64,000 nucleotides of DNA from assembly GCF_017114915.1 (NCBI RefSeq), contig NZ_JAAUOE010000006.1, forward strand, positions 1 to 64,000, in the 5' to 3' direction. Below are positions 1 through 8,135 of the stretch, in pieces. The position numbers and the translations under genes are program-made. Positions within the stretch are counted from its first letter, which is position 1; every line of letters begins with the position of its first letter. The notes beneath the pieces were generated by a model that had not been told where the DNA came from, did not search any database, and saw only the letters and a program-made list of their open reading frames with translations. Origin of the DNA: Pseudomonas frederiksbergensis. Lineage in GTDB: Bacteria > Pseudomonadota > Gammaproteobacteria > Pseudomonadales > Pseudomonadaceae.

Positions 1-1048
1 CGCGCAACGACTGGTGGCCGAGCAGAATCAGGTGTTTGTCCTGGTCGTACAAGACGTCGATCAGGTTGATGAAACGTTGTTGGGCCGCGATTGAACAGTC
101 GGCGAGGCCGGGCAGTTTGTCGATGATCCAGCGGTCGAACCGTCGGCACAGTTCCAGATAGTCCATGACCGCGGTGGGGCGTTCGCACAGGTCGCTGAAG
201 GTGAAGCCGATGGTTCGCCCTTCGCAGTATCGGGCTTGAAGGTGCCGTGTCCCGACGGGCAGTGCAATGGCCGCAGCGTCGTGTTCGGGCAGGTGCAACG
301 CCTGACGCTGTGCCTGCGTGGCTGGCCAGACGTACTGACCCTGGGTGAACAACTGCTGCGCATGGCTTTGCGCCTGGCTGCGATAATCATGGGGGCCGCC
401 GACTTCCATCACCTGCATGCGCGTGTTGATCAGGTCGATCACCGGTTTGAAACGTGCGTGGTAGAGGGGATTGGGCAGTAAACCTTCCGGCGGGTAGTTG
501 GAGGTCACCAGCAGCACAATCCCCCGGCGGAACAGCGCCTTGAACAGCCGCGTGATGAGCATCGCGTCACCGATGTCATGCACATGGAATTCGTCGAAAC
601 ACAGCACCCGGCAGTCATGCAGCAGTTCGTCGAGGGTAGTTGCCAGTGGGTCAGGCTGATCGCGATGGCTGAACATGCCCTGGTGCAGATGCGCAAAAAA
701 CTCATGGAAGTGCAGGCGCTGTTTTTCCGCGACGGGGATGGCCTGGAAAAAACCGTCGAGCAACCAGCTCTTGCCGCGCCCGACGGCACCGTAAAGGTAA
801 AGACCGGGGCGTGTGGGCGCCGATCCGCCCAGCAGCGCCGACGCGTGCTGCGCCATGCAGTCGATCACGCGCTGCTGGCTGTGGCTGAGGGTATAGCCCT
901 GGGCATGGGACTTGTGGTGGAAATAGTCGTGGATCACCCGATCCTGCGCGCTGCCACTGGCCGGGGCCGAGAATGCCTTGCCGAAGAAACGGCGTAGCGC
1001 GGGCCAGCGTGGTTTGAGTCGCGCACGGTTGGGAGGTCGAATGGCCAC
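1..1048 (-). CDS. zapE: Cell division protein ZapE (AFG1-like ATPase), C-terminus cut by window edge
   Basis: ATPase of the AFG1/ZapE family, which in enterobacteria acts at the constricting Z-ring. The reading frame opens with a GTG at 1048 (V-A-I-R-P-P-N-R), the only start codon after an in-frame TGA upstream, and stays open to base 1, giving 349 codons. Family members are around 360-370 residues, so only a short C-terminus is missing. A Walker A motif is visible (YGAVGRGKSWLLDGFF, about base 770-800), followed by a Walker B-like region (VLCFDEFHVHDIGDA) and an arginine-rich sensor (LLVTSNYPPEGLLPNPLY). No partner gene is seen on this strand inside the window; the next gene upstream lies beyond a palindromic repeat. 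Confidence 0.9.
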   Translation of the reverse strand, partial: MAIRPPNRARLKPRWPALRRFFGKAFSAPASGSAQDRVIHDYFHHKSHAQGYTLSHSQQRVIDCMAQHASALLGGSAPTRPGLYLYGAVGRGKSWLLDGFFQAIPVAEKQRLHFHEFFAHLHQGMFSHRDQPDPLATTLDELLHDCRVLCFDEFHVHDIGDAMLITRLFKALFRRGIVLLVTSNYPPEGLLPNPLYHARFKPVIDLINTRMQVMEVGGPHDYRSQAQSHAQQLFTQGQYVWPATQAQRQALHLPEHDAAAIALPVGTRHLQARYCEGRTIGFTFSDLCERPTAVMDYLELCRRFDRWIIDKLPGLADCSIAAQQRFINLIDVLYDQDKHLILLGHQSLR

Positions 1049-1149
1049 TGTGATGTCACCCCGTAATCTTCAGGCCCGACTCCCCGAGCCGCGGCGGCGT
1101 AGTGTAACCAAAGGGCGAATTTTCCTTCCACCGGTGTCGAGGAAGCGGT

Positions 1150-1215
1150 TGTGGTGGGGGCGCTTTTGTGGCGAGGGAGCAAGGTCCCTCGCCACAGACA
1201 AGCCCCCTCACCACA
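1150..1215. repeat. Nested palindromic repeat (REP-like)
   Basis: A perfect inner hairpin, TGTGGCGAGGGA (1167-1178) with TCCCTCGCCACA (1185-1196), sits inside an outer imperfect pair (1150-1165 and 1200-1215). It lies between zapE and the ABC operon terminus and may serve as a transcription barrier. The GTGGCGAGGG core recurs at 29.6, 51.7 and 53.3 kb. Confidence 0.75.
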
Positions 1216-1237
1216 GGCGATCTTTTGATCTTCGAGG

Positions 1238-2284
1238 TTAGCGCTCGATACTGCGATTCCACCGGTCATTCCACGCCGGGCGCTGTTCGTTGACCTGATC
1301 CCAGTCGATGGCAATCGCGGTTTGCAGGTACTGTTTCATCGCCTCGACCTGGCCACGGGTCTTGTCGGTGGTCGGTGTATTCGGGTTGGACGGAATCTGA
1401 TCGCCATCTTCAAGCGCGGCGGCTTGCGCTTCGGGCGTCAGCAGGAAGGCGGCGAGTTTCTGCGCCAGTTCCGGTTGGGTGTTGTTGGCGATGGCGCATT
1501 CGGCCACGTTGAGCACCACCGAGCCTTCCTTGGGCTGTGCATATTCCACCGGCATGCCCTTGAGTTTCAGCGCGGTGACCTGGGTCGGGGTCAACGGGAA
1601 CAGCGCCGCTTCGTCGGTCTGGAGCATTTCGGAAATCTTTGCCGAACTCGGAATGTACTCCAGCACATTGCGCCCGACGGTGTTCGGCCAGGCCTTGAAC
1701 CCCGGTTCGACGTCGGTTTCGCTGCCGCCCTGGATCCGGTTGAACATCAGGAAACCATGCAGGCCGAAGGTCGACGAGGCCACCGACTGGAACACCAGTC
1801 TGTCCTTGAAGCGCGGGTCGGCCATGTCCATCCAGGAGGTCGGCGCGTTCCAGCCTTTTTCCTTGAACAGCCGCGTGTTGTACGCCAATCCGGTAACGCC
1901 GAGGCTGACCGCTACAGCCTGATCCTTGATGCGGCCCTTGGCCGGAATCTGCGCCAGGGTCGGGCTGTCTTCGAGTTTGTCGCACAAACCCATGGCGATG
2001 GCGCGGTACATGATGCCGTCGTCGAGGAACATCACGTGCAGCTGCGGGTTGCCTTTGCTGGCCTGGACCTTGGCCAGAATATCGGCGGAGGTTCCCGGCA
2101 CGATCACCACCTTGACGTTATTGGCCTTCTCGAAAGCCGGCAGCACCTTGTCGGCGTAGAGCCGCTCCATGGTTCCGCCGTTCATGCCCAGGTACAGCGT
2201 CGGTTCGGCGTGGGCCTGGGTGACCGTGAGCAGAGCGCTCAGGCATGAAAATCCGAGCAGTGCAGTGCGTTTGAAGTTATTCAT
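1238..2284 (-). CDS. ABC transporter periplasmic substrate-binding protein (polyamine/opine type)
   Basis: Extracellular solute-binding protein of the spermidine/putrescine-like class, 348 residues. The N-terminus is a clear Sec signal peptide (MNNFKRTALLGFSCLSALLT, cleavage expected after AHA near residue 26), followed by the mature start EPTLYLGMNGG. It is the last gene of the minus-strand operon that also encodes two permeases, an ATPase and a three-subunit dehydrogenase, 18 bases after the FAD oxidoreductase. The substrate cannot be read from the sequence. The dehydrogenase neighbours suggest an opine, D-amino acid or N-substituted amino acid; that is inference. Confidence 0.85.
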   Translation of the reverse strand: MNNFKRTALLGFSCLSALLTVTQAHAEPTLYLGMNGGTMERLYADKVLPAFEKANNVKVVIVPGTSADILAKVQASKGNPQLHVMFLDDGIMYRAIAMGLCDKLEDSPTLAQIPAKGRIKDQAVAVSLGVTGLAYNTRLFKEKGWNAPTSWMDMADPRFKDRLVFQSVASSTFGLHGFLMFNRIQGGSETDVEPGFKAWPNTVGRNVLEYIPSSAKISEMLQTDEAALFPLTPTQVTALKLKGMPVEYAQPKEGSVVLNVAECAIANNTQPELAQKLAAFLLTPEAQAAALEDGDQIPSNPNTPTTDKTRGQVEAMKQYLQTAIAIDWDQVNEQRPAWNDRWNRSIER

Positions 2285-2302
2285 TGGCGCGACCTTCCTC
2301 TA

Positions 2303-3418
2303 TCAAGCTACGGAGATGGAATGAAACCGGGTGATGGAAAATGCATCCAGCGGCGTCTTTGACGCGCCGCTACAGATGATCTCGGTGAGCGCCTGACCCA
2401 CCGCAGGCCCGATCTGGAAGCCCGCGCCGGCAAAGCCGAACGCGTGCAACAGACCGGGTTGGGTGCTGCTATGGCCGATCACCGGTTGGCGATCGGGCAG
2501 ATACCCTTCGGTGCCGCTCCAGGTGCGAATCGCCTGGGCGCCCTCAAGAAACGGATAGAGCTCGACGGCCTGACGCAGGATCTCGATCACCGCGTGCTGG
2601 CCGGGCCGGGCGCGGGCACCGTCGAGGGCAAAGCCCTGGCCGCCACCCAACACACAATTGCCGCGCGCGACCTGACGGGCATAGATGCCGCCGCCCTCGA
2701 CGCCAGTACTGGCATTCATCACCAGCGGCAACGGTTCGGTGACCAGCATGGCCGGGTGCCCGGCGTGCATGGGCACCGCTTCGCCGAATTGCGCAGCGAG
2801 GCTGCCGGCCCAGGCGCCGGCGCAGTTGAGCAGCCAGGGCGCGTACAGTTCGAGACCGTTTTGGGTGCTGATGCGAAAGCGCTGACCGTCATGCTCCACC
2901 ACAGTCACTGCACACTGTTCATGGATTTGTGCGCCATGCCGACGCGCCGCTTGGGCAAACGCCGGAGACACCAGACGCGGGTTGGCGTGGCCGTCGTCCG
3001 GGCACAACGAGGCACCGACCGCGACGTCTCCGACCCACGGAAAACGTGCGCGCAACTCACTACGGTCCAACAGCTGCAAGTCGAGGCCGAACCCCTGGCT
3101 GCTGGCGGCATAGTCCTGCAAGGCGTGCAGGTCGTTGGGGCTGCGGGCGAGTTTCAGGTGACCGCTGCGCTGGTATTCGCCGTCGATGCCGATCAATTGC
3201 GGCAGCTGTCCCCAGATATCGTGGGCCCGTTGCGACAGCGGCAATTGCGACAGCGGCCGGCCCTGACGGCGCACGCCGCCATAATTCACGCCACTGGAAT
3301 GCGAACCGCAAAAATCCCGTTCCAGCAGCGCCACGCGACGGCCGGCCTTGCTCAGAAACAGGGCGGCGGAAGCGCCGACAATGCCGCCGCCAATGATGAT
3401 TGCCTCGACTTCGATCAT
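2303..3418 (-). CDS. FAD-dependent oxidoreductase, DAO family (beta-type subunit, HcnC/OoxB-like)
   Basis: Flavoprotein of the glycine/D-amino-acid oxidase (DAO) superfamily, 371 residues from ATG 3418. The Rossmann motif IIIGGGIVGASAALFL lies at the extreme N-terminus, followed by the acidic ribose-binding residue in VALLERD. The C-terminus has the DAO-type flavin segment GFAGAGFQIGPAVGQAL. The ATG overlaps the preceding gene's stop in an ATGA, so the two are translationally coupled, and an upstream in-frame extension is unlikely. Next to an HcnB/OoxA-like subunit and a small [2Fe-2S] protein it looks like the substrate-oxidising subunit of a heterotrimeric dehydrogenase (hydrogen cyanide synthase, opine oxidase, D-hydroxyproline dehydrogenase family). 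Exact substrate unknown. Confidence 0.85.
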   Translation of the reverse strand: MIEVEAIIIGGGIVGASAALFLSKAGRRVALLERDFCGSHSSGVNYGGVRRQGRPLSQLPLSQRAHDIWGQLPQLIGIDGEYQRSGHLKLARSPNDLHALQDYAASSQGFGLDLQLLDRSELRARFPWVGDVAVGASLCPDDGHANPRLVSPAFAQAARRHGAQIHEQCAVTVVEHDGQRFRISTQNGLELYAPWLLNCAGAWAGSLAAQFGEAVPMHAGHPAMLVTEPLPLVMNASTGVEGGGIYARQVARGNCVLGGGQGFALDGARARPGQHAVIEILRQAVELYPFLEGAQAIRTWSGTEGYLPDRQPVIGHSSTQPGLLHAFGFAGAGFQIGPAVGQALTEIICSGASKTPLDAFSITRFHSISVA

Positions 3419-4770
3419 GGCTCGACCTCCAGACCGAACGGCAAGGGTTTGATCGGTGCCTGAGCCCGCAACCGACCGATGTCGGATACGCAGCGCTGGC
3501 TTTCGCAGGCAACGATTTCCGCGGCGGCGGCCCCGCACATCCGGCCCTGACAGCGACCCATGCCGACCCGACAATGGGCCTTGACCCGGTTGATCTCCCA
3601 ATGACCTTCGCGCACCACCTGGCGGATTTCGCCGGCGCGTACTTCTTCGCAGCGACAGATCATCAGGTCATCTACGGCGTCGGCGGCCCAGTTTTCGGGA
3701 AAGGCAAAGGCGCGCTCCAGGCCCTGGCGGAATCTGCCGACGTTATTCAGCGACTGTTCCAGTTGAGTGGCTCGTTGCGATGGGATCAGGTAGCCGATGT
3801 CTTCGAGCAGCGCCAAGGCTGCCCGTTCACCGGCCATTTCCGCTGCGTCGGCGCCCATGATGCCGGCGCCGTCACCGGCCAGGTACACCTCGGCGACACT
3901 GCTGCGTCCGGCGCTGTCGCGTTGGGGCAGCCAGGCGCGGTTGAGCGGGTTCCAGGTGAATTCGCAGCCCAGCAGGTCGGCGAGTTGGGTTTCGCTGCGC
4001 AGGCCATGGGCGAAGGCCACGGCGTCGCATTCCAGCTGATGTTCGCCTCTGGCGTTGGACCAATTGAGCGATTGCACACGGTGGTTGCCAGCGATGCTTT
4101 TCAAGGTTGCGCCCTGATGCACCGGGATGCCGTGGGCGGTCAGCCAGGTGCGGTAATAAATGCCTTTGGCCAGCGTGGCGGGTTGTGACAGCAGGCCGGG
4201 CAAGGCGCGGGCCTGAGCGCTGAACGGCGAGCTGTCGAGCACCGCGATCACGTTCGCACCAGCCTTGGCGTATTGATAGGCCACCAGGTACAGCAACGGC
4301 CCGCTGCCGGCGAACACCACGCGTTCACCAATGGCGCAGCCCTGAAACTTCAAGGCGATCTGCGCCGCGCCGAGGCTGTACACCCCCGGCAACGTCCAGC
4401 CCGGCACCGGCAGAATCCGGTCGGTGGCCCCCGTGGCGACGATTACCCGGGAGAACGCCACACGTAGGGCGCGGCCCTTGTGCAAGGTGTCGAGCGCGTT
4501 CGCTTCGGCGTTCCACACCAGCGTGTTGGGGCGGTAGTCGAGTTGTTCGCACAAATTGTCGAGAGTCTGATGCAGCGCGTTGGCCTTGGGGGCTTCGAAG
4601 CCATATAGCTTGACCGCCGAACGCTTGAAGTTCTCCGGCTGGCGCCGATAAATCTGTCCGCCACCGCGTGCGGCTTCATCCAGCAGAACCGGGCGCACGC
4701 CGTGGGCCACCAGTGTCTGAGCAGCACGAATGCCCGCCGGTCCAGCGCCGATGATGATCACAGATTTCAT
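3415..4770 (-). CDS. FAD/NAD(P)-binding oxidoreductase with C-terminal BFD-type [2Fe-2S] site (HcnB/OoxA-like)
   Basis: Pyridine-nucleotide-disulfide-type flavoprotein of about 451 residues. It has two dinucleotide-binding motifs: IIIGAGPAGIRAA at the N-terminus and VVFAGSGPLLYLVA around residue 150. The C-terminus carries a BFD-like iron-sulfur ligand set, ICRCEEV, then CRVGMGRCQGRMCG. This architecture is that of HcnB, octopine/nopaline oxidase subunit A and D-hydroxyproline dehydrogenase subunits. A GTG six bases upstream (4776) is an alternative start; ATG 4770 is preferred for spacing to AGGGG. A REP pair separates it from the [2Fe-2S] gene upstream. It overlaps the DAO gene downstream by 4 bases. 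Confidence 0.87.
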   Translation of the reverse strand: MKSVIIIGAGPAGIRAAQTLVAHGVRPVLLDEAARGGGQIYRRQPENFKRSAVKLYGFEAPKANALHQTLDNLCEQLDYRPNTLVWNAEANALDTLHKGRALRVAFSRVIVATGATDRILPVPGWTLPGVYSLGAAQIALKFQGCAIGERVVFAGSGPLLYLVAYQYAKAGANVIAVLDSSPFSAQARALPGLLSQPATLAKGIYYRTWLTAHGIPVHQGATLKSIAGNHRVQSLNWSNARGEHQLECDAVAFAHGLRSETQLADLLGCEFTWNPLNRAWLPQRDSAGRSSVAEVYLAGDGAGIMGADAAEMAGERAALALLEDIGYLIPSQRATQLEQSLNNVGRFRQGLERAFAFPENWAADAVDDLMICRCEEVRAGEIRQVVREGHWEINRVKAHCRVGMGRCQGRMCGAAAAEIVACESQRCVSDIGRLRAQAPIKPLPFGLEVEP

Positions 4771-4782
4771 AGTCACAGATCC

Positions 4783-4870
4783 CCTGTAGGAGCTGGCTTG
4801 CCAGCGAAGGCGGCCTCAAGCCCTGCAGCGCCAATGAAGAAGCCTTCGCCGGCAAGCCGGCTCCTACAGG
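4783..4870. repeat. REP doublet (REPIN-like)
   Basis: Two inverted copies of a REP core: CCTGTAGGAGCTGGCTTGCC (4783-4802, arm continuing to 4811) and its near-complement at 4842-4870. It lies inside an operon, between the [2Fe-2S] and HcnB-like genes, so it would be transcribed as a long hairpin and could uncouple expression of the two subunits. Confidence 0.85.
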
Positions 4871-4900
4871 AGACCGGGTTTCTGCTGCTGGAAAATGTGT

Positions 4901-5191
4901 TCATAGGGATCGCCCCGGTTCACGGCTGATGTGCTGTCCGGCCTCAAGCAGGGTCGAACAGGCCCGCACCCGGCGACCATCGCCCAGGCGTACCCAGCAG
5001 TCCTGGCAGGCGCCCATCAGGCAGAAGCCGGCGCGGGGTTCGGCGCTGAAGTCGCTGCCGCGCAGGTGTTCGCTGCAGGTCAGTACGGCGGTCAGCAGGG
5101 TGTCGCCGAGCAAGCCACGGGCAGGCACGCCGTCGAGGGTAAAGTCCAGGGCCGGGCGGTCGCCTTCGGCCAGTCGTTTCAGCAGCGCCAT
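4901..5191 (-). CDS. Small [2Fe-2S] ferredoxin-like subunit (HcnA/OoxC/LhpF-like)
   Basis: Short ferredoxin-like protein of 96 residues, homologous in form to the gamma subunit of HcnABC/opine-oxidase/D-hydroxyproline dehydrogenase complexes. Cysteines are arranged as CLMGACQDCWVRLGDGRRVR followed by a fourth Cys, the plant-type ferredoxin spacing C-x4-C-x2-C. ATG 5191 is preferred because GAGGA lies just upstream and the permease gene ends at 5199, seven bases before. A longer in-frame form would overlap the permease. It probably passes electrons between the two flavoprotein subunits and the respiratory chain; that role is inferred from the family. Confidence 0.83.
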   Translation of the reverse strand: MALLKRLAEGDRPALDFTLDGVPARGLLGDTLLTAVLTCSEHLRGSDFSAEPRAGFCLMGACQDCWVRLGDGRRVRACSTLLEAGQHISREPGRSL

Positions 5192-5198
5192 GGCGTCC

Positions 5199-5993
5199 TC
5201 ATTGTTTACCCACCAGCACCCGATCCAGGCCATAGACCCGATCGAGCAGAATCATCGTCAGCGCGGTCAGCGCAATCACCAGGGCCGACACCGCCGCCAT
5301 CATCGGATCGATGGATTCGGTGGCGTACACGTACATGCGCACCGGCAACGTCTGAGTAGCCGGCGAGGTGACAAAGATCGACAACGTGACCTCATCGAAG
5401 CTGTTGATGAACGCCAGCAGCCAGCCACCGGCGACCCCCGGCAGAATCATCGGCAAGGTGATTTGCCGGAACAGCGTGAAGCGCCCGGCGCCCAACGATT
5501 GCGCCGCGTGTTCGGCGCTGCGGTCCAGGCCGATGGCCGACGCCAATACCAGGCGCAGCACATACGGCGTGATCACCAGCACATGCGCGAAGATCAGCCA
5601 GGCGAAGCTGCCATTCACGCCCATCAGCGCGAACAGCCGCAGCAACGCCACCCCCAGCACCAGGTGCGGAATGATGATGGGCGACAGGAACAGGCCGTTG
5701 AAAAAGTCCCGTCCGGGGAACTCGAAACGGGTGATCGCCAGCGCCGCCGGCACCGCAATCAGCGTCGCCAGACTGGCCGCGCTGAACGCCAGGATCAGGC
5801 TGTTGTAGAACGCATCGACAAAGTCCGCGCGTTCGAACACGGCGCGAAACCAGCGCAGGGAAAACTCGGTGGTCGGCAGGCTCAGGGTGTTTTCCGGGGT
5901 GAAGGCGACGAGGCACACCACCACCAGCGGCGCGAGCATGAACAGCACCACCAGGGCATGGAACAGCAAGGCGAAAGGACCGTTTCTGGACAT
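5199..5993 (-). CDS. ABC transporter inner-membrane permease (PotC-like)
   Basis: Integral membrane permease of 264 residues, of the spermidine/putrescine (PotC) type. The first membrane helix is FALLFHALVVLFMLAPLVVV. The cytoplasmic EAA-like loop is seen near residue 165 (DRSAEHAAQSLGAGRFTLF), the site that docks the ATPase. It lies six bases after the upstream permease gene and seven before the [2Fe-2S] gene, so it is within one operon. Substrate unassigned. Confidence 0.9.
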   Translation of the reverse strand: MSRNGPFALLFHALVVLFMLAPLVVVCLVAFTPENTLSLPTTEFSLRWFRAVFERADFVDAFYNSLILAFSAASLATLIAVPAALAITRFEFPGRDFFNGLFLSPIIIPHLVLGVALLRLFALMGVNGSFAWLIFAHVLVITPYVLRLVLASAIGLDRSAEHAAQSLGAGRFTLFRQITLPMILPGVAGGWLLAFINSFDEVTLSIFVTSPATQTLPVRMYVYATESIDPMMAAVSALVIALTALTMILLDRVYGLDRVLVGKQ

Positions 5994-5999
5994 GACGAA

Positions 6000-6869
6000 T
6001 TATCCCAATGACTTCTTGTAGCGGCCTTCGATCATCCGGTTCCACGACAGCATGATCAGCAGGTTGAGCAACAGCAGGGCCACGGCGATGGTGGCGCCCA
6101 TGGGCCAGTTGAGTTCCGACAGGTATTGGTCGTAGATCAGCGTGGCGACCATCTTCAGCCGGCGTCCGCCGAGCAATCCGGGGATGGCGAATGAGCTGGC
6201 CGCCAGGCCGAACACGATCAAGGTGCCGGAAAGCACGCCGGGCATGATTTGCGGCAACACCACTTTGCGCATCACCGTGAGGTGGCTCGCACCCAGCGAC
6301 AGCGCGGCTTGCTCGGCGGCCGGGTCGAGTTTTTGCAGCGAGGTCCAGACCGGAATGATCATGAACGGCAGCATCACGTGAACCAGCGCGATCACCACCG
6401 CGAACGGCGTGTAGAGCAGCTTCATCGGCGAGCCACCGAAGGCTTGCAAGGTCTGGTTGATCAGCCCGTCGGCGCCCAGCAACAGACTCCAGCCGAACGC
6501 CCGCACCACCACTGAAATCAGCAGCGGCGTGAGGATCAGAATCAGGAAAATCGAACGCCACGGCGCGCCCATGCGACTGAGGATGTAGGCCTCGGGCACG
6601 CCGATCAGCACGCAGAGCAGGGTGGTCAGGGCGCTGATCCAAAACGTCCTCAGAAAGATCTCGTAGAAGTACGGATCGCCCAGCAGGCTGCTGTAATGAT
6701 CGAGGGTGTAGGCGTCGCTGTTGATCCCCGAGCTGTAGTCGAAGACGTTGAACGACAAGATCAGCGTCAGCAGCAGCGGGATCACCAGCAGGCCGAAGTA
6801 CAACGCCAGGGCCGGTGCGGATAACCAATAGCCCTGACGTCCTTGGCGGATGACGGCAAGCGTACTCAT
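6000..6869 (-). CDS. ABC transporter inner-membrane permease (PotB-like)
   Basis: Permease of 289 residues, PotB type, partner of the adjacent PotC-like protein. Helices include WLSAPALALYFGLLVIPLLL near the N-terminus, and an EAA loop is visible (LDPAAEQAALSLGASHLTVM). The start was placed at ATG 6869 (M-S-T-L-A-V). It overlaps the stop of the upstream ATPase gene by 4 bases (ATGA), which argues against the longer in-frame start at 6917. Confidence 0.9.
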   Translation of the reverse strand: MSTLAVIRQGRQGYWLSAPALALYFGLLVIPLLLTLILSFNVFDYSSGINSDAYTLDHYSSLLGDPYFYEIFLRTFWISALTTLLCVLIGVPEAYILSRMGAPWRSIFLILILTPLLISVVVRAFGWSLLLGADGLINQTLQAFGGSPMKLLYTPFAVVIALVHVMLPFMIIPVWTSLQKLDPAAEQAALSLGASHLTVMRKVVLPQIMPGVLSGTLIVFGLAASSFAIPGLLGGRRLKMVATLIYDQYLSELNWPMGATIAVALLLLNLLIMLSWNRMIEGRYKKSLG

Positions 6870-7891
6870 GCCGACACCTCGTCGACACTCAGCACCCGCA
6901 GCAATGTTGCATCCCAATCGAGGCCGACCGCCGTGTCTTCGATCAAGGGGGCCGAACCGTCATTGCGGCGCACCACGCTGAGTTCGCCCAACGATGTCGA
7001 TACGCCGTACAGCCATTGGCTGCCAAGGAAAAAGCGGCTGACGATCTTGCCTTGCAGACGGCCCAGGCCTTTATCCAGCAAGTCGATCTTTTCCGGACGC
7101 AGGCTCAGGGTCAGTTCGCCGTTGCCACGGTTGCAGACCTGCACGACGCCAGCGCTGTCCCGTTCGCCGGGCAGCAAGTTGGCCTTGCCGACGAAGCCGG
7201 AAATGAACTCGGTGCGCGGGTGTTCGTAGAGGGTGTAGGGCGCGTCGATCTGGGTAATGCGCCCGGCCTGCATCACCACCACCCGGTCGCTGATCGACAG
7301 GGCTTCGGATTGGTCGTGGGTGACCATCAGCGTGGTGATGCCGACCTCACGCTGGATGCGGCGGATTTCGAACTGCATCTCTTCACGCAGATTGGCGTCG
7401 AGGTTGGACAGCGGTTCGTCGAGCAGCAACACCGGCGGCTCGATGACCAACGCTCGGGCCAGCGCGACACGCTGGCGCTGACCGCCGGAAAGCTCCCGAG
7501 GGTAACGCTCGGCGTGCTGGTGCAGACGTACCAGTTTCAGCACCCGGTCGACCCGTTGCTGCAATTCGCCGTTGGGCACTTTGCGCATGCGCAGGCCGAA
7601 GGCGACGTTGTCTTGCACGCTCATGTGCGGGAACAGCGCATAACTCTGGAACACCACCCCCAGACCACGGCTGGCGGGTTTGGCGTGGGTGATGTCACGA
7701 CCGTCCAGCACAATGCGCCCGCTGCTGACTTCGACGAAGCCGGCGATCATTTGCAAGGTGGTGGTTTTGCCGCAGCCGGAGGGGCCGAGCAAGGAGACGA
7801 ACTCGCCTTTTTCCACCGACAGGTTGGTGGCGACGACCGCGTCGATCTCGCCGTAACGTTTGCCGAGGTTTTCAAGTTGCACAAAGGCCAT
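6866..7891 (-). CDS. ABC transporter ATP-binding protein (PotA-like)
   Basis: ATPase of the PotA/MalK class, about 341 residues. Walker A is LLGPSGCGKTTTLQM, the Q-loop is GVVFQSYALFPHMSV, the signature is LSGGQRQRVALARAL, Walker B is VLLLDEPLSNLD, and the H-loop is MVTHDQSEAL. A C-terminal TOBE-like segment follows (LSLRPEKIDLL). ATG 7891 (M-A-F-V-Q-L-E-N) is preferred over an in-frame start at 7927 because an AGGTGGAG ribosome site precedes it. First gene of the operon, divergent from the IclR gene, so the 7892-8135 gap probably carries its promoter and operator. Confidence 0.9.
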   Translation of the reverse strand: MAFVQLENLGKRYGEIDAVVATNLSVEKGEFVSLLGPSGCGKTTTLQMIAGFVEVSSGRIVLDGRDITHAKPASRGLGVVFQSYALFPHMSVQDNVAFGLRMRKVPNGELQQRVDRVLKLVRLHQHAERYPRELSGGQRQRVALARALVIEPPVLLLDEPLSNLDANLREEMQFEIRRIQREVGITTLMVTHDQSEALSISDRVVVMQAGRITQIDAPYTLYEHPRTEFISGFVGKANLLPGERDSAGVVQVCNRGNGELTLSLRPEKIDLLDKGLGRLQGKIVSRFFLGSQWLYGVSTSLGELSVVRRNDGSAPLIEDTAVGLDWDATLLRVLSVDEVSA

Positions 7892-8135
7892 GACTGCGCT
7901 CCACCTGAGATTGTTATGCGTCGCCAAAGGCGCGCTTTTTTGTATGGGCAGATACGAAAAGATGTTGCCGGGGTGCGTTGGCGCTCGACTGTTGTCGGCT
8001 GCCGCTGTTGTTCGAATCGCCCCTGTATGGACGCAGAGTAGGACGAAGAATAGGATGGGCTCAATGGCCTATTTCACTGAAGCGATGACTATTTTCAGTT
8101 TCATTCGGTGAGTAAATTTATTGTCGAGAAATATC

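Noticed and set aside
2303-3601. Longer 432-residue form of the DAO-family oxidoreductase starting at 3601
   Set aside because: The first 61 residues lie inside the upstream gene, have no domain character, and the FAD motif begins exactly after ATG 3418, which overlaps the previous stop.
5392-6888. 498-residue minus-strand open frame across both permease genes
   Set aside because: It shadows the two permeases in another frame, has no membrane helices or motifs, and reflects GC-rich third-position bias.
8071-8110. Possible IclR operator with CACTGAA (8076) and TTCAGTT (8094)
   Set aside because: Only seven-base arms with a loose spacer; could be chance, so it was not listed as a site.
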